Below are positions 37,344 to 45,401 of a stretch of 64,000 bases of DNA, piece by piece. How positions within the stretch are numbered: the first letter of the stretch is position 1; the number at the start of each line of letters is the position of its first letter. The stretch spans positions 62,001 through 126,000 of the forward strand of contig JHWR01000002.1 in assembly GCA_000687655.1 (NCBI GenBank), written 5' to 3'. A model generated the notes under the pieces. That model did no database searches, was not told where the DNA came from, and was given only the letters and a program-made list of their open reading frames with translations. Origin of the DNA: Lachnospiraceae bacterium YSB2008. GTDB lineage: Bacteria; Bacillota; Clostridia; Lachnospirales; Lachnospiraceae. The translations under genes and the position numbers were made by a program.

Positions 37344-39212
37344 ATGCCGGAGCTTTTTCTGTCAGATGAAATATTGATGGGTATAGAAAAACCATCAAGA
37401 TATATAGGCCATGAGATAAATATGACCGTAAAGGATCCGAATGAAGTGGATATCAGATTTGCACTTTGCTTTCCGGATGTCTACGAGATAGGAATGTCAT
37501 ATCTCGGAATTCAGATACTCTATGATATGTTCAACAAAAGGGATGATACATATTGTGAGAGAGTTTATTCACCTTGGCCTGATCTCGATAAGAAGATGAG
37601 AGAGGAAGGGATTCCTCTCTTTACTCTTGAAACCCAGACACCAGTTATTGACTTTGATTTTCTTGGAATAACCATTCAGTATGAAATGTGTTATACCAAT
37701 ATACTTCAGGTTATAGACCTTTCGGGAATCCCACTTATTGCAACAGAGAGGACTAAAGAACATCCTATAATCATAGGTGGTGGACCATGTACCTATAATC
37801 CTGAACCTATAGCAGATTTCTTTGATATGTTTTATATTGGCGAGGGTGAGGTCAGCTATGATGCACTCTTTAATCTTTATAAAGAGTATAAATCAACTGA
37901 AATGACCAGAGAGGAATTCCTTAGACGTGCAGCATCAATAGAAGGAATATACGTTCCGTCACTCTATGAGGTCAGATATAATCCTGACGGTACTGTTGAA
38001 TCATATAAGCCTTTATATGAAAATGTACCGACTAAAATAAAAAAGGTTATAGTTACAGATTTTGATAAAGTTTCATATCCAGAAAGACCGGTTATACCAT
38101 ATCTTCGAGCGACTCAGGACAGGGTAGTTCTTGAAGTTATGCGAGGATGTATAAGAGGCTGCCGATTCTGTCAGGCAGGAATGATATACAGGCCGACCAG
38201 ACAAAAGTCTGTTGAAATGCTTAAAAAGTATGCTGATACATTGGTTGCGAATACAGGCTATGATGAGATCTCTCTAAGCTCTTTATCAACCAGTGATTAT
38301 GAGGAATTACCTGAGCTTATCAATTATCTTATCGATACATTTAAGGAAAGACATATAAATATATCGCTTCCTTCTCTCAGAATAGATGCATTTTCACTTG
38401 ATGTCATGAGCAAGGTTCAGGATATCAGGAAGGTCAGCCTTACATTTGCACCGGAAGCCGGTTCTCAGAGACTCAGGGATGTTATTAATAAAGGCCTTAC
38501 GGAAGAGGTTATACTGGATGGCTCCAGACAGGCCTTTGAAGGCGGCTGGAATAAGGTAAAGCTTTATTTCATGATGGGACTTCCTACTGAAACTATGGAG
38601 GATGTAGAAGGAATAGCAGAGCTTTCTGAGAAGATTACTGAGCTTTATTTTGATACTGTGCCTAAAGAAAAACGTATCGGGTCAGTTCAGATAACCGCTT
38701 CAGCATCGTATTTTGTTCCGAAGCCTTTCACTCCGTTCCAGTGGGCGCCGATGCTGAGCCGCGATAAGTACCTTGAGCATGCATATCATGTAAAGGATAC
38801 TATTAATAAGCAGCTTAACAAGAAGAGAATCAAGTTTGCATATCATGATGAAGATATTTCGATTATAGAGGCTGTATATGCGCGTGGAGACAGAAGACTG
38901 TCAAAGCTTATTCTTGATGTTTATAAGCGTGGACAGATATTTGATGCATGGACTGAATTCTTCGTTATGGATAACTATCTAAATGCATTTAATGACCTTG
39001 GAATAGACTATAAGTTCTATACTGAAAGAGAACGTTCAAGGGATGAAGTCTTTCCTTGGGATCATATAGATGCGGGGGTTAGCCGTGACTTCCTTCTTCG
39101 GGAATGGGAAAATGCATTGAACGGAAAAGTGACTCCGAACTGCCGTGCGCAGTGCAGTGGCTGCGGCAGTACATCGTTCAAATGTGGAGTATGTTTCGAA
39201 AGCAGGACTTGA
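37344..39212 (+). CDS. B12-binding-fold radical SAM protein, TIGR03960 family
   Basis: A 622-residue protein. The first 200 residues form a cobalamin-binding-like domain (ALCFPDVYEIGMSYLGIQIL, IIGGGPCTYNPEPIADFFD). The radical SAM cluster is RGCIRGCRFCQAG (C-x3-C-x2-C). The C-terminal tail contains CRAQCSGCGSTSFKCGVC, at least five cysteines that may bind another cluster or zinc. TIGR03960 proteins are nearly always encoded next to a DUF2344 protein, as here, and both often lie near rne/rng and ribosomal protein genes. The reaction is not established. Confidence 0.92.
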   Translation: MPELFLSDEILMGIEKPSRYIGHEINMTVKDPNEVDIRFALCFPDVYEIGMSYLGIQILYDMFNKRDDTYCERVYSPWPDLDKKMREEGIPLFTLETQTPVIDFDFLGITIQYEMCYTNILQVIDLSGIPLIATERTKEHPIIIGGGPCTYNPEPIADFFDMFYIGEGEVSYDALFNLYKEYKSTEMTREEFLRRAASIEGIYVPSLYEVRYNPDGTVESYKPLYENVPTKIKKVIVTDFDKVSYPERPVIPYLRATQDRVVLEVMRGCIRGCRFCQAGMIYRPTRQKSVEMLKKYADTLVANTGYDEISLSSLSTSDYEELPELINYLIDTFKERHINISLPSLRIDAFSLDVMSKVQDIRKVSLTFAPEAGSQRLRDVINKGLTEEVILDGSRQAFEGGWNKVKLYFMMGLPTETMEDVEGIAELSEKITELYFDTVPKEKRIGSVQITASASYFVPKPFTPFQWAPMLSRDKYLEHAYHVKDTINKQLNKKRIKFAYHDEDISIIEAVYARGDRRLSKLILDVYKRGQIFDAWTEFFVMDNYLNAFNDLGIDYKFYTERERSRDEVFPWDHIDAGVSRDFLLREWENALNGKVTPNCRAQCSGCGSTSFKCGVCFESRT

Positions 39213-39237
39213 ACTTTAGACGATTATTGGTGAACGT

Positions 39238-39948
39238 ATGAATATAAGAATAAAATATACAAAAACTGGGCCGCTCAGGTTTATCAGTCATCTGGATATG
39301 ATGAGGTATTTTCAGAAGGCAATTAACAGAGCAGGGCTTGATATATCGTATTCGACGGGACTCAGTCCGCATCAGATCATATCTTTTGCGGCTCCTATGC
39401 CTCTTATGATGACTTCTGAAGGGGAATACCTTGACGCCACGTTTAATTCGGTTACCACTTCAAAAGAAATGATTGAGAGCTTCAACAGAGTTGCTTCTCC
39501 ATATGCGGTTATAAAGGATATAGTAATCCTTCCGGATAAGGCTGTTAACTCTATGGCGGCGGTAAGTGCATCTGACTACAGGATTACATTTAAGAGTGAT
39601 TCTGATAATGCTCTGAGCGAAGAGGATAAATCCCGTATTTTGTCATCAGCTGAAAAGCTTCTTGATAATGAAACAATAACTGTTATAAAGAAGACCAAGA
39701 AGAGTGAAGCTTTGGTTGACATAAAACCACTAATATTTAAGCTGATCGTTGAAGATAACAGTATATATATGCTTCTTGCCACAGGCAGCAGAGATAATCT
39801 GAAGCCTGAGCTGGTCATGGAAGCAATCATGAAGGATGCAGGGCTTGAGTATAACAGATTCTCGTATGATCTCCACAGACTTGAGACATATATGGATGAC
39901 GGAAACGGAGGATATACTCCTCTTATTTGTGCCGGAAGCACATTCTGA
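39238..39948 (+). CDS. TIGR03936 family protein (DUF2344), partner of the radical SAM protein
   Basis: A 236-residue protein. The N-terminus IRIKYTKTGPLRFISHLDMMRYFQKAINRAGLDI fits the DUF2344 family, including the FISHLDMM motif, and ISYSTGLSPHQIISFAAP follows. In other genomes it is often fused to TIGR03960; here it is a separate gene 25 bases downstream. The function is unknown, but the fixed association with a radical SAM protein points to RNA or ribosome modification. The only AT-rich gap after it holds the promoter at 40018. Confidence 0.9.
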   Translation: MNIRIKYTKTGPLRFISHLDMMRYFQKAINRAGLDISYSTGLSPHQIISFAAPMPLMMTSEGEYLDATFNSVTTSKEMIESFNRVASPYAVIKDIVILPDKAVNSMAAVSASDYRITFKSDSDNALSEEDKSRILSSAEKLLDNETITVIKKTKKSEALVDIKPLIFKLIVEDNSIYMLLATGSRDNLKPELVMEAIMKDAGLEYNRFSYDLHRLETYMDDGNGGYTPLICAGSTF

Positions 39949-40017
39949 TCTACAGAATACGAAGTTGATTTATGAATGATTTTTGTATGTTAAATTGTAT
40001 TTTTTTTTATGCGAATA

Positions 40018-40046
40018 TTGACAATTAACATACGTAATTTTATAAT
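40018..40046 (+). promoter_or_regulatory. Consensus sigma-A promoter for the zinc ribbon-RNase G unit
   Basis: TTGACA at 40018-40023, 17 bases, TATAAT at 40041-40046: perfect consensus in hexamers and spacing. The predicted transcript start, about 40053, falls at the foot of a terminator-like hairpin. Confidence 0.92.
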
Positions 40047-40051
40047 AAATG

Positions 40052-40074
40052 TGTCTTTTTAAGAGACATTTTTT
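40052..40074 (+). terminator. Terminator-like hairpin at the transcript start
   Basis: Stem TGTCT (40052-40056) with AGACA (40064-40068), extendable by one U-A and one G-U pair, followed by six T (40069-40074). Located right at the predicted start of the promoter at 40018. It could end read-through from upstream, abort transcription, or cap the mRNA 5' end as a stabilising stem. Confidence 0.55.
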
Positions 40075-40127
40075 ATAGTGATTATTGGATCACAGAGTTT
40101 TGTAACACTTGAAAGGGGAATCATTAT

Positions 40128-40280
40128 ATGGGTCTTTTTGGTTTTGGCGGCGGTAAGAGTACAGAGCTTCAGTGCCCATTCTGTAAAAGCAGGAATGTAT
40201 CCACAGCTGAATCAGCAGGCGGCAGCGAGCAGAAGTATATTTGTTATAATTGTGGAAAATTCTTTACAATAAAGAAGTAA
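40128..40280 (+). CDS. Small zinc ribbon protein, 50 residues
   Basis: Found by reading the frame after GAAAGGGGA (40111-40119), 8 bases before ATG 40128. The product starts MGLFGFGGGKSTELQ and contains CPFC and CYNC separated by about 24 residues, a four-cysteine zinc ribbon, then ends FFTIKK. I do not know its function. It has a consensus promoter and immediately precedes an RNase E/G gene (6 bases to that ATG), so it is probably co-expressed with it. Another ORF covering the same bases in a different frame has no family features. Confidence 0.8.
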   Translation: MGLFGFGGGKSTELQCPFCKSRNVSTAESAGGSEQKYICYNCGKFFTIKK

Positions 40281-40286
40281 TTGATT

Positions 40287-41471
40287 ATGACTGTGAATTT
40301 GGTAATAACTGAATTTAGAGAAAAAATGATGGGCTTTGTGTATGAAGATATGACTCTTACATCAGCCCATCTTTTTTCTGATGAAAGCATAGTTGGAAAT
40401 GTATATATAGCCAGAGTGGATCAGATTCTGAAAAACATTGACGCAGCTTTTCTTGATATAGGCGAGAAGGACAGTGTGTTCTACCAGATATCTGATAATA
40501 ATGATAAGCTTATTCCTGTACATATTCAGAAAGAGGGCAGACTTTCTGTCGGAGATGATATCCTGGTAATGGTTTCAAAAGAAGCAACCGGTTCAAAGAA
40601 AGCAGTAGCAGTTTCTGAGATTTCCGTTAAGGGTGAGGATTTACTGATAAATAATTCCGGAACTATAGGAATCTCACATAAGATAAAAAATGAATCAATA
40701 AGGGACGGCCTTAAAGCATCGGTTGAAGAAGCTATCAAAGAAACTGAAATCCAGTCACAGGGAATGAAATTTGGAGCTCTGGTAAGGACATCTGCAGAAT
40801 CAAAGAATCCGGAAGTAATCAAGAAGGAAACCATAAAAATATTATGTGAACTAGACTCTCTTATTTCCAGATCACGATTCATGAAACCGGGTACATGTAT
40901 ATATTCTCCCGGAAGTGATATGACCAGATTACTTGATGAAATCGGGAGGACTTATGAGAACGGTTCATTTAATATAATTACTGATATAGAAGATGTATAC
41001 AATGAATTATCTTCAAAGGGTTATAAAAATATTGAGCTTTATAAGGATAGGCTGACATCTCTTTCAAATGTTTTTAATATAGAGAGATCACTGGATAAAG
41101 CTCTTGCAAGACGTGTAAGTTTTGCTTCAGGTGCTGAGCTTGTCATTGATAGGACAGAAGCTATGACTGTGATAGATGTTAATTCATCGAGAGCTGTTAA
41201 AGGTCGTGATTCTGAGGAGTTTATACTTAATCTGAATAAAAAAGCTGCAACAGCTGTGGCAAAGGAACTCAGGGTAAGAAACCTGTCAGGTATTATCATA
41301 GTTGATTTTATCAATATGAAAAATAAGGAAAACAGAAAGAACCTTATAACCCATCTTAAACATGAGCTCAGTCTGGACAGAGTAAAGTGTAATTTTGTTG
41401 ATATAACGGGTCTCGGACTCGTCGAGATCACCAGGAAAAAGGTATATAGATCTTTATATGAGATAGTATAA
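40287..41471 (+). CDS. rng: Ribonuclease E/G family endoribonuclease, short form
   Basis: An RNA endonuclease for rRNA and mRNA processing. About 394 residues. The S1-like N-terminal region has VGNVYIARVDQILKNIDAAF and FLDIGEKDSVF; the RNase H-like and DNase I-like regions follow. The two catalytic metal aspartates are in TVIDVNS (Asp297) and IIVDFI (Asp340). The protein ends GLGLVEITRKKVYRSLYEIV, just where the CPxC zinc-link of RNase E would begin, so that dimerising motif is absent. ATG 40287 is preferred over TTG 40281. It lies directly after the small zinc ribbon gene. Confidence 0.9.
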   Translation: MTVNLVITEFREKMMGFVYEDMTLTSAHLFSDESIVGNVYIARVDQILKNIDAAFLDIGEKDSVFYQISDNNDKLIPVHIQKEGRLSVGDDILVMVSKEATGSKKAVAVSEISVKGEDLLINNSGTIGISHKIKNESIRDGLKASVEEAIKETEIQSQGMKFGALVRTSAESKNPEVIKKETIKILCELDSLISRSRFMKPGTCIYSPGSDMTRLLDEIGRTYENGSFNIITDIEDVYNELSSKGYKNIELYKDRLTSLSNVFNIERSLDKALARRVSFASGAELVIDRTEAMTVIDVNSSRAVKGRDSEEFILNLNKKAATAVAKELRVRNLSGIIIVDFINMKNKENRKNLITHLKHELSLDRVKCNFVDITGLGLVEITRKKVYRSLYEIV

Positions 41472-41500
41472 AAAGTATTGGATATTATGTAAAAAAGTAC

Positions 41501-41529
41501 TTGAAATATTATACACGCTATGATAATAT
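41501..41529 (+). promoter_or_regulatory. Extended -10 promoter for rplS
   Basis: TTGAAA at 41501-41506, 17 bases, TAATAT at 41524-41529, preceded by TG one base upstream. It drives the L19-lepB-rbgA region. Confidence 0.8.
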
Positions 41530-41535
41530 CTTGTA

Positions 41536-41614
41536 GTTGTTAAAAAAAGATGGTCCGCTGTATCATTTTATGATAGTAAGAACGTCTATAATATTTTTAT
41601 GGAGGTCTTTTGAT
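41536..41614 (+). promoter_or_regulatory. rplS mRNA leader with hairpin (possible L19 leader)
   Basis: The roughly 80-base untranslated region contains a 6-bp stem TATCAT (41561-41566) with ATGATA (41570-41575) and a TTT loop, ahead of TGGAGG (41600-41605). Low-GC Gram-positive bacteria often have an autoregulatory L19 leader here; similarity to that RNA family was not testable by eye. Confidence 0.4.
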
Positions 41615-41968
41615 ATGAACAAGAGCGAAATCATTAAGAGCATTGAAGATGCTCAGCTTAGAGAGACTCCACTTCAGTTCAACGTTGGTGATACTGTAAG
41701 GGTTTCTGCTAAGATCAAGGAAGGTAACAGAGAAAGAATTCAGGTTTTCGAGGGTACTGTAATTAAGGTACAGGGAACCGGCGCAAGACAGACTTTCACA
41801 GTAAGAAAGAATTCAAACGGTGTTGGTGTTGAGAAGACATGGCCTGTTAATTCACCACTTGTTGAGAAGGTTGATGTTGTTAGACGTGGTAAAGTAAGAC
41901 GTGCTAAACTTTATTATCTCCGCGACAGAGTTGGTAAGGCAGCAAAGGTTAAGGAAATCGTTAAATAA
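41615..41968 (+). CDS. rplS: 50S ribosomal protein L19
   Basis: A 117-residue protein at the interface of the two ribosomal subunits. ATG 41615 after TGGAGG gives the family start [15 protein letters not shown]; an ORF start at 41537 would run through the promoter leader and is rejected. Diagnostic stretches are [41 protein letters not shown] and [18 protein letters not shown] promoter and a terminator bracket it. Codon use is strongly biased, consistent with high expression. The gene order rplS-lepB-rbgA is conserved in Firmicutes. Confidence 0.97.
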   Translation: MNKSEIIKSIEDAQLRETPLQFNVGDTVRVSAKIKEGNRERIQVFEGTVIKVQGTGARQTFTVRKNSNGVGVEKTWPVNSPLVEKVDVVRRGKVRRAKLYYLRDRVGKAAKVKEIVK

Positions 41969-41981
41969 TTCTTGCAAATCT

Positions 41982-42011
41982 GACTGGAGTACTTGTTGCT
42001 CCAGTCTTTTT
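41982..42011 (+). terminator. Intrinsic terminator after rplS
   Basis: An 8-bp stem GACTGGAG (41982-41989) with CTCCAGTC (41999-42006), a 9-base loop, and TTTTT at 42007-42011. Because lepB starts only 16 bases later with no clear promoter between, partial read-through is likely, giving more L19 than signal peptidase. Confidence 0.9.
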
Positions 42012-42026
42012 GCATAATAGGAAAAT

Positions 42027-42614
42027 ATGAAGAACAGAAGAAATGTTGTTGAGATAAAATTTAATAAAGAGAAGGAAGCGAATGCCAAGAAGCCTTTTCT
42101 TACGAGGTTTATTAATTTCGTTCTGTTTATATTCCTTGCTGCAGTTCTTGGATATATATTTGTTACATTTTTCTATCAGACTCTTCAGATCAATGGTTCA
42201 TCGATGGAGAAGACTCTCTCTGACGGAGATATGGTAATAGTCAGTAAGATCGAGTATAAGATCAAGAAGATAAAGCAGGGAGATATCATTGCCGTCCGTG
42301 AGAATAAGGGCGTTTATTATGATGTCAAAAGAGTTGCTGCAGTTCCGGGGGACACTGTCCAGATTATCGGTGGAAAGCTGATCGTAAATGGAAAGAAAGT
42401 CGATATGGACGTTTATTCCGAAGGCTTTGTATATGCCGGACTTGCAGATAAAGAGATAACCCTTAAGAATAAGGAATACTTTATCCTTGGGGACAACACT
42501 AAGAACAGTATAGATTCAAGGTATTCCAATATAGGTAATATTCAGGAAACAAATATAATAGGAAAGATAATCCTGAAAAGGGATGAAGAAAAAAAGTTTG
42601 TTAAAGTTGAGTAG
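42027..42614 (+). CDS. lepB: Signal peptidase I (first copy)
   Basis: A 195-residue membrane serine protease that removes signal peptides outside the membrane. A basic N-terminus is followed by one membrane segment (about 28-52). The catalytic serine is in NGSSM (Ser59) and the general-base lysine in DVKRVAAVPGD (Lys101); GDNTKNSIDSR near 154 is the conserved box E (normally GDNRxxSxDSR). This is the small single-anchor Gram-positive form. A second, larger signal peptidase is encoded two genes downstream. Confidence 0.93.
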   Translation: MKNRRNVVEIKFNKEKEANAKKPFLTRFINFVLFIFLAAVLGYIFVTFFYQTLQINGSSMEKTLSDGDMVIVSKIEYKIKKIKQGDIIAVRENKGVYYDVKRVAAVPGDTVQIIGGKLIVNGKKVDMDVYSEGFVYAGLADKEITLKNKEYFILGDNTKNSIDSRYSNIGNIQETNIIGKIILKRDEEKKFVKVE

Positions 42615-42635
42615 TTTTGAAGGGGATTGAACCTG

Positions 42636-43520
42636 ATGGCAAACGAGACAAAAGGATATGAAAATTCGAATATAAACTGGTATCCCGGTCATATGACGAG
42701 CGCACGCCGTATGATGGAGGAGAATATCAAACTTATAGATATAGTTATAGAAATACTTGATGCCCGTATTCCATATAGCAGTAGAAATCCGGATATAGAT
42801 AACCTTGCTAAAAACAAGTTCAGGCTTGTTATTTTGAATAAGAAGGATATGGCTGATAATAAGGTTACTGAAAGCTGGATCAGGTATTATAAGGAAAAAG
42901 GCATAACCTGCCTTGCACTTGATGCCAGAAACAGATCTTCTGTCAGTAAGATAATGACTACAGTCAGTGAAGTCTGTAAGGAGAAGATAGAAAGAGACAG
43001 GAAGAAGGGCATACAGAACCGTCCTATCAAGGCTATGATAGTTGGTATACCGAATTCCGGTAAATCCACATTTATCAATTCATTTGCAGGAAAAACTTAT
43101 GCAAAGACCGGTAATAAACCGGGCGTTACCAGAGGTAAGCAGTGGATAAGAGCCGGAAAGGGCATGGAGCTTCTTGATACTCCGGGAATACTCTGGCCTA
43201 AGTTTGAGGATCAGAAGGTGGGTATCAATCTGGCCATAACAGGAGCAATTAATGATAATATCCTGGATATGGGTGAGATTTCTTATTCACTTATCAAATA
43301 TATGCAAAATAACTATTGCCAAGTGCTTACTGAAAGATATAAAATTAGTGATGGTATGGGCGCTGACGAGGCATTTTCAAGTATAGCTGAAGTAAGGAAA
43401 TGCATGAAGAAAGGCGGAGAGCCGGATTATGACAGAGCAGCCCGTATTGTAATAGATGATTTCAGGAGCCTGAAGCTTGGAAATGTAAGTCTTGAGAGGC
43501 CTGAAGATATAGGGGAGTAG
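42636..43520 (+). CDS. rbgA: Ribosome biogenesis GTPase RbgA (YlqF)
   Basis: A circularly permuted GTPase for late 50S subunit assembly. ATG 42636 follows AAGGGGAT with normal spacing; a TTG at 42627 lies too close. About 294 residues. INWYPGHMTSARR is the N-terminal family signature; the G motifs occur in permuted order: LNKKDM (G4), DARNR, then GIPNSGKSTFIN (G1), GVTRG (G2) and LLDTPGILWP (G3). The C-terminal helical domain (about 215-290) contacts rRNA. Position between rplS and rnhB is conserved in Firmicutes. Confidence 0.95.
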   Translation: MANETKGYENSNINWYPGHMTSARRMMEENIKLIDIVIEILDARIPYSSRNPDIDNLAKNKFRLVILNKKDMADNKVTESWIRYYKEKGITCLALDARNRSSVSKIMTTVSEVCKEKIERDRKKGIQNRPIKAMIVGIPNSGKSTFINSFAGKTYAKTGNKPGVTRGKQWIRAGKGMELLDTPGILWPKFEDQKVGINLAITGAINDNILDMGEISYSLIKYMQNNYCQVLTERYKISDGMGADEAFSSIAEVRKCMKKGGEPDYDRAARIVIDDFRSLKLGNVSLERPEDIGE

Positions 43521-43524
43521 AAAG

Positions 43525-44409
43525 TTGAGTACTGAAAATAACGAGACAATTGAAAATGTAGTGAGTGAAGCGGCTGAAAACACCGCTGAGGCTGTCGAGA
43601 GCACGGCTGAAGCTGTTGAAAGCGCTGCTGAATCTGTAAATACAGCAGCTGAAAATGCTGAGGATGCGACTCCTTCAGTCGGAGATATACTGGCAGGTGA
43701 AGTTCCTGAGAATGATGATCTCTATAAAGAGATGAAGCGTAAAGCTAAGGAAGAGAAGAAAGCTCTTAAGGAAAAGCTGAAGGAAGAGAAAAGAGCAGCC
43801 AAGGAAGAGAAGAAGGAAGCCAAAGAGAAGAAAGGCAGCAAGGCTGATAATCCTGATGATATTAATATAGTAAAGGATCTTATCTCTATATTCATTTACA
43901 TGCTGGTTGTTGTTGTACTCTGTCTTCTTATCATTACATTTGTAGGTCAGAGAACAACTGTTAACGGCGATTCCATGAATCCGACCCTTGAGAATGGTGA
44001 CAATCTCTGGATTGACAAGCTTAAGTACAAATACAGTGATCCTCAGCGTTATGACATAGTTGTATTTCCTCAGCAGGATGTCTTTTATATTAAACGAGTT
44101 GTAGGCCTTCCGGGTGAAAATGTAAGGATAGATGAACTTGGAAACTTATATATAAACGGAAAGATTCTTAATGACAAATATACTGTAACAAAGATGACCA
44201 GTGCAGGGGATGCCGGTGGCGAAGAAGGCATTACGCTTGGCCCTGATGAGTATTTCGTTCTTGGTGATAACCGTAATAACAGTCACGACAGCCGTGATCA
44301 GAGCATAGTTGGTAACCTTACTAAGAAAAGAATTACCGGAAAGGCTGTTTTCCGACTTACACCGTTCGATAAATTCGGTGGATTATATAAAGATAAGAAT
44401 GAACAATAA
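43525..44409 (+). CDS. lepB: Signal peptidase I (second copy) with long charged N-terminal extension
   Basis: 294 residues from TTG 43525, which has GGGGAG seven bases upstream. Residues 10-45 are an Ala/Glu-rich near-repeat (ENTAEAVES, STAEAVES, SAAESVN), residues 65-112 a Lys/Glu helical stretch, and only then comes the membrane segment (about 118-140). The catalytic site is complete: GDSMNPTL (Ser150), YIKRVVGLPGE (Lys190) and GDNRNNSHDSRD. The cytoplasmic 115-residue extension is unusual for the family and of unknown purpose, perhaps an interaction tail. A terminator follows. Confidence 0.9.
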   Translation: MSTENNETIENVVSEAAENTAEAVESTAEAVESAAESVNTAAENAEDATPSVGDILAGEVPENDDLYKEMKRKAKEEKKALKEKLKEEKRAAKEEKKEAKEKKGSKADNPDDINIVKDLISIFIYMLVVVVLCLLIITFVGQRTTVNGDSMNPTLENGDNLWIDKLKYKYSDPQRYDIVVFPQQDVFYIKRVVGLPGENVRIDELGNLYINGKILNDKYTVTKMTSAGDAGGEEGITLGPDEYFVLGDNRNNSHDSRDQSIVGNLTKKRITGKAVFRLTPFDKFGGLYKDKNEQ

Positions 44410-44413
44410 GACT

Positions 44414-44442
44414 ATAGGCGGTTGAACAGACCGCCTATTTTT
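44414..44442 (+). terminator. Intrinsic terminator after the second lepB
   Basis: A 9-bp stem ATAGGCGGT (44414-44422) with ACCGCCTAT (44430-44438), a 7-base loop and a run of five T to 44442. It ends the rplS-lepB-rbgA-lepB unit. Confidence 0.92.
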
Positions 44443-44473
44443 GTTATTATTCTTATGGAGAGGGGGTATTATT

Positions 44474-45385
44474 ATGGCGCTTAAAATGAAGGATGATAAT
44501 TCATCAGATAAGAACAGATTTGCAGATTTTGATCCGGCGATAGATGATATGGGGTATGCCGGTCAGTATAATGCAGTCAGATCAACTGCAACTACTGTAA
44601 AAAAAGAAGATACATCCGTTTCAAAGGCAAAGAAACCTTCTTTTAATTCATCAAGACTTCTGATTCTGGTTACTGAGATTTTATTGTATATCGCATATGG
44701 AGTTTTATTCTATATGATCTTCAAAACTGTACGTGACGGTCTTAGTAATCCTATGGAACTTGTAACAAGTCTTATTCCTGTGATTGCAGTAGTTATGGTT
44801 GTTTTGATACTGGATATGGCATGTGTTTTTAAGACAAATGGATTCGATGCCAAGCTTCTTTTGACAGGTATTATCCTGCCACCGTTTTATCTCATGTACA
44901 GGGATAAATTGATTCATGAAAAATCCGGTTTCGGTGCAGTTGTTGCCATTCTTTTTATTGCAGCTGCGTTATATATTGGAATCTCAGCTTATTCAGGTGG
45001 TTCCAGATATGGTAATCTTTCTGCCATAAAGGATTCCAAGACAAGAAAAGCTGCTATAGAGCTTATGAAAGCTGATGCCAATAATGGGAATGATTACAGA
45101 TTTTATTTTATCGGCAGAAAAAGCTTTACCCCTGATAATGCGAAGGTTTATGAAAAGGGAGGAATGAAGTTTATAGATCTTTATGGTGTGAATCATATTA
45201 TTTTTAATCAGAATGAGGATGGTGCATATGAGACTGGTTATTCGGATTCCAGAGCGATGTATTCGTTTTTGATTGAAGGAAAAGGCCAATATAAACTTAT
45301 CGGTATAACTTTGGGCGGTAAAAGAATGACTAATACTCAAATGGAAAAACATTGGGAACTTCTTACAGGAGAATTGTTGCCATAA
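44474..45385 (+). CDS. Membrane protein of unknown function with four hydrophobic segments
   Basis: About 303 residues from ATG 44474, which follows GGAGAGGGGG; an earlier ORF start overlaps the terminator and is rejected. A hydrophilic N-terminus (1-55) rich in Asp, Lys and Ser is followed by membrane segments at roughly 57-77, 88-110, 116-133 and 140-160. The last 140 residues are soluble, with YRFYFIGRKSFTPDNAKVY and a run of short beta-like stretches. I recognise no family. Absence of this gene from the usual rbgA-rnhB order suggests a lineage-specific insertion. Confidence 0.75.
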   Translation: MALKMKDDNSSDKNRFADFDPAIDDMGYAGQYNAVRSTATTVKKEDTSVSKAKKPSFNSSRLLILVTEILLYIAYGVLFYMIFKTVRDGLSNPMELVTSLIPVIAVVMVVLILDMACVFKTNGFDAKLLLTGIILPPFYLMYRDKLIHEKSGFGAVVAILFIAAALYIGISAYSGGSRYGNLSAIKDSKTRKAAIELMKADANNGNDYRFYFIGRKSFTPDNAKVYEKGGMKFIDLYGVNHIIFNQNEDGAYETGYSDSRAMYSFLIEGKGQYKLIGITLGGKRMTNTQMEKHWELLTGELLP

Positions 45386-45401
45386 TTGAGGAATATGAAA
45401 A

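Noticed and set aside
40078-40272. 64-aa ORF starting at 40078
   Set aside because: It has no ribosome site or family features and starts in the promoter leader; the zinc ribbon frame (40128-40280) has a Shine-Dalgarno and paired CxxC motifs.
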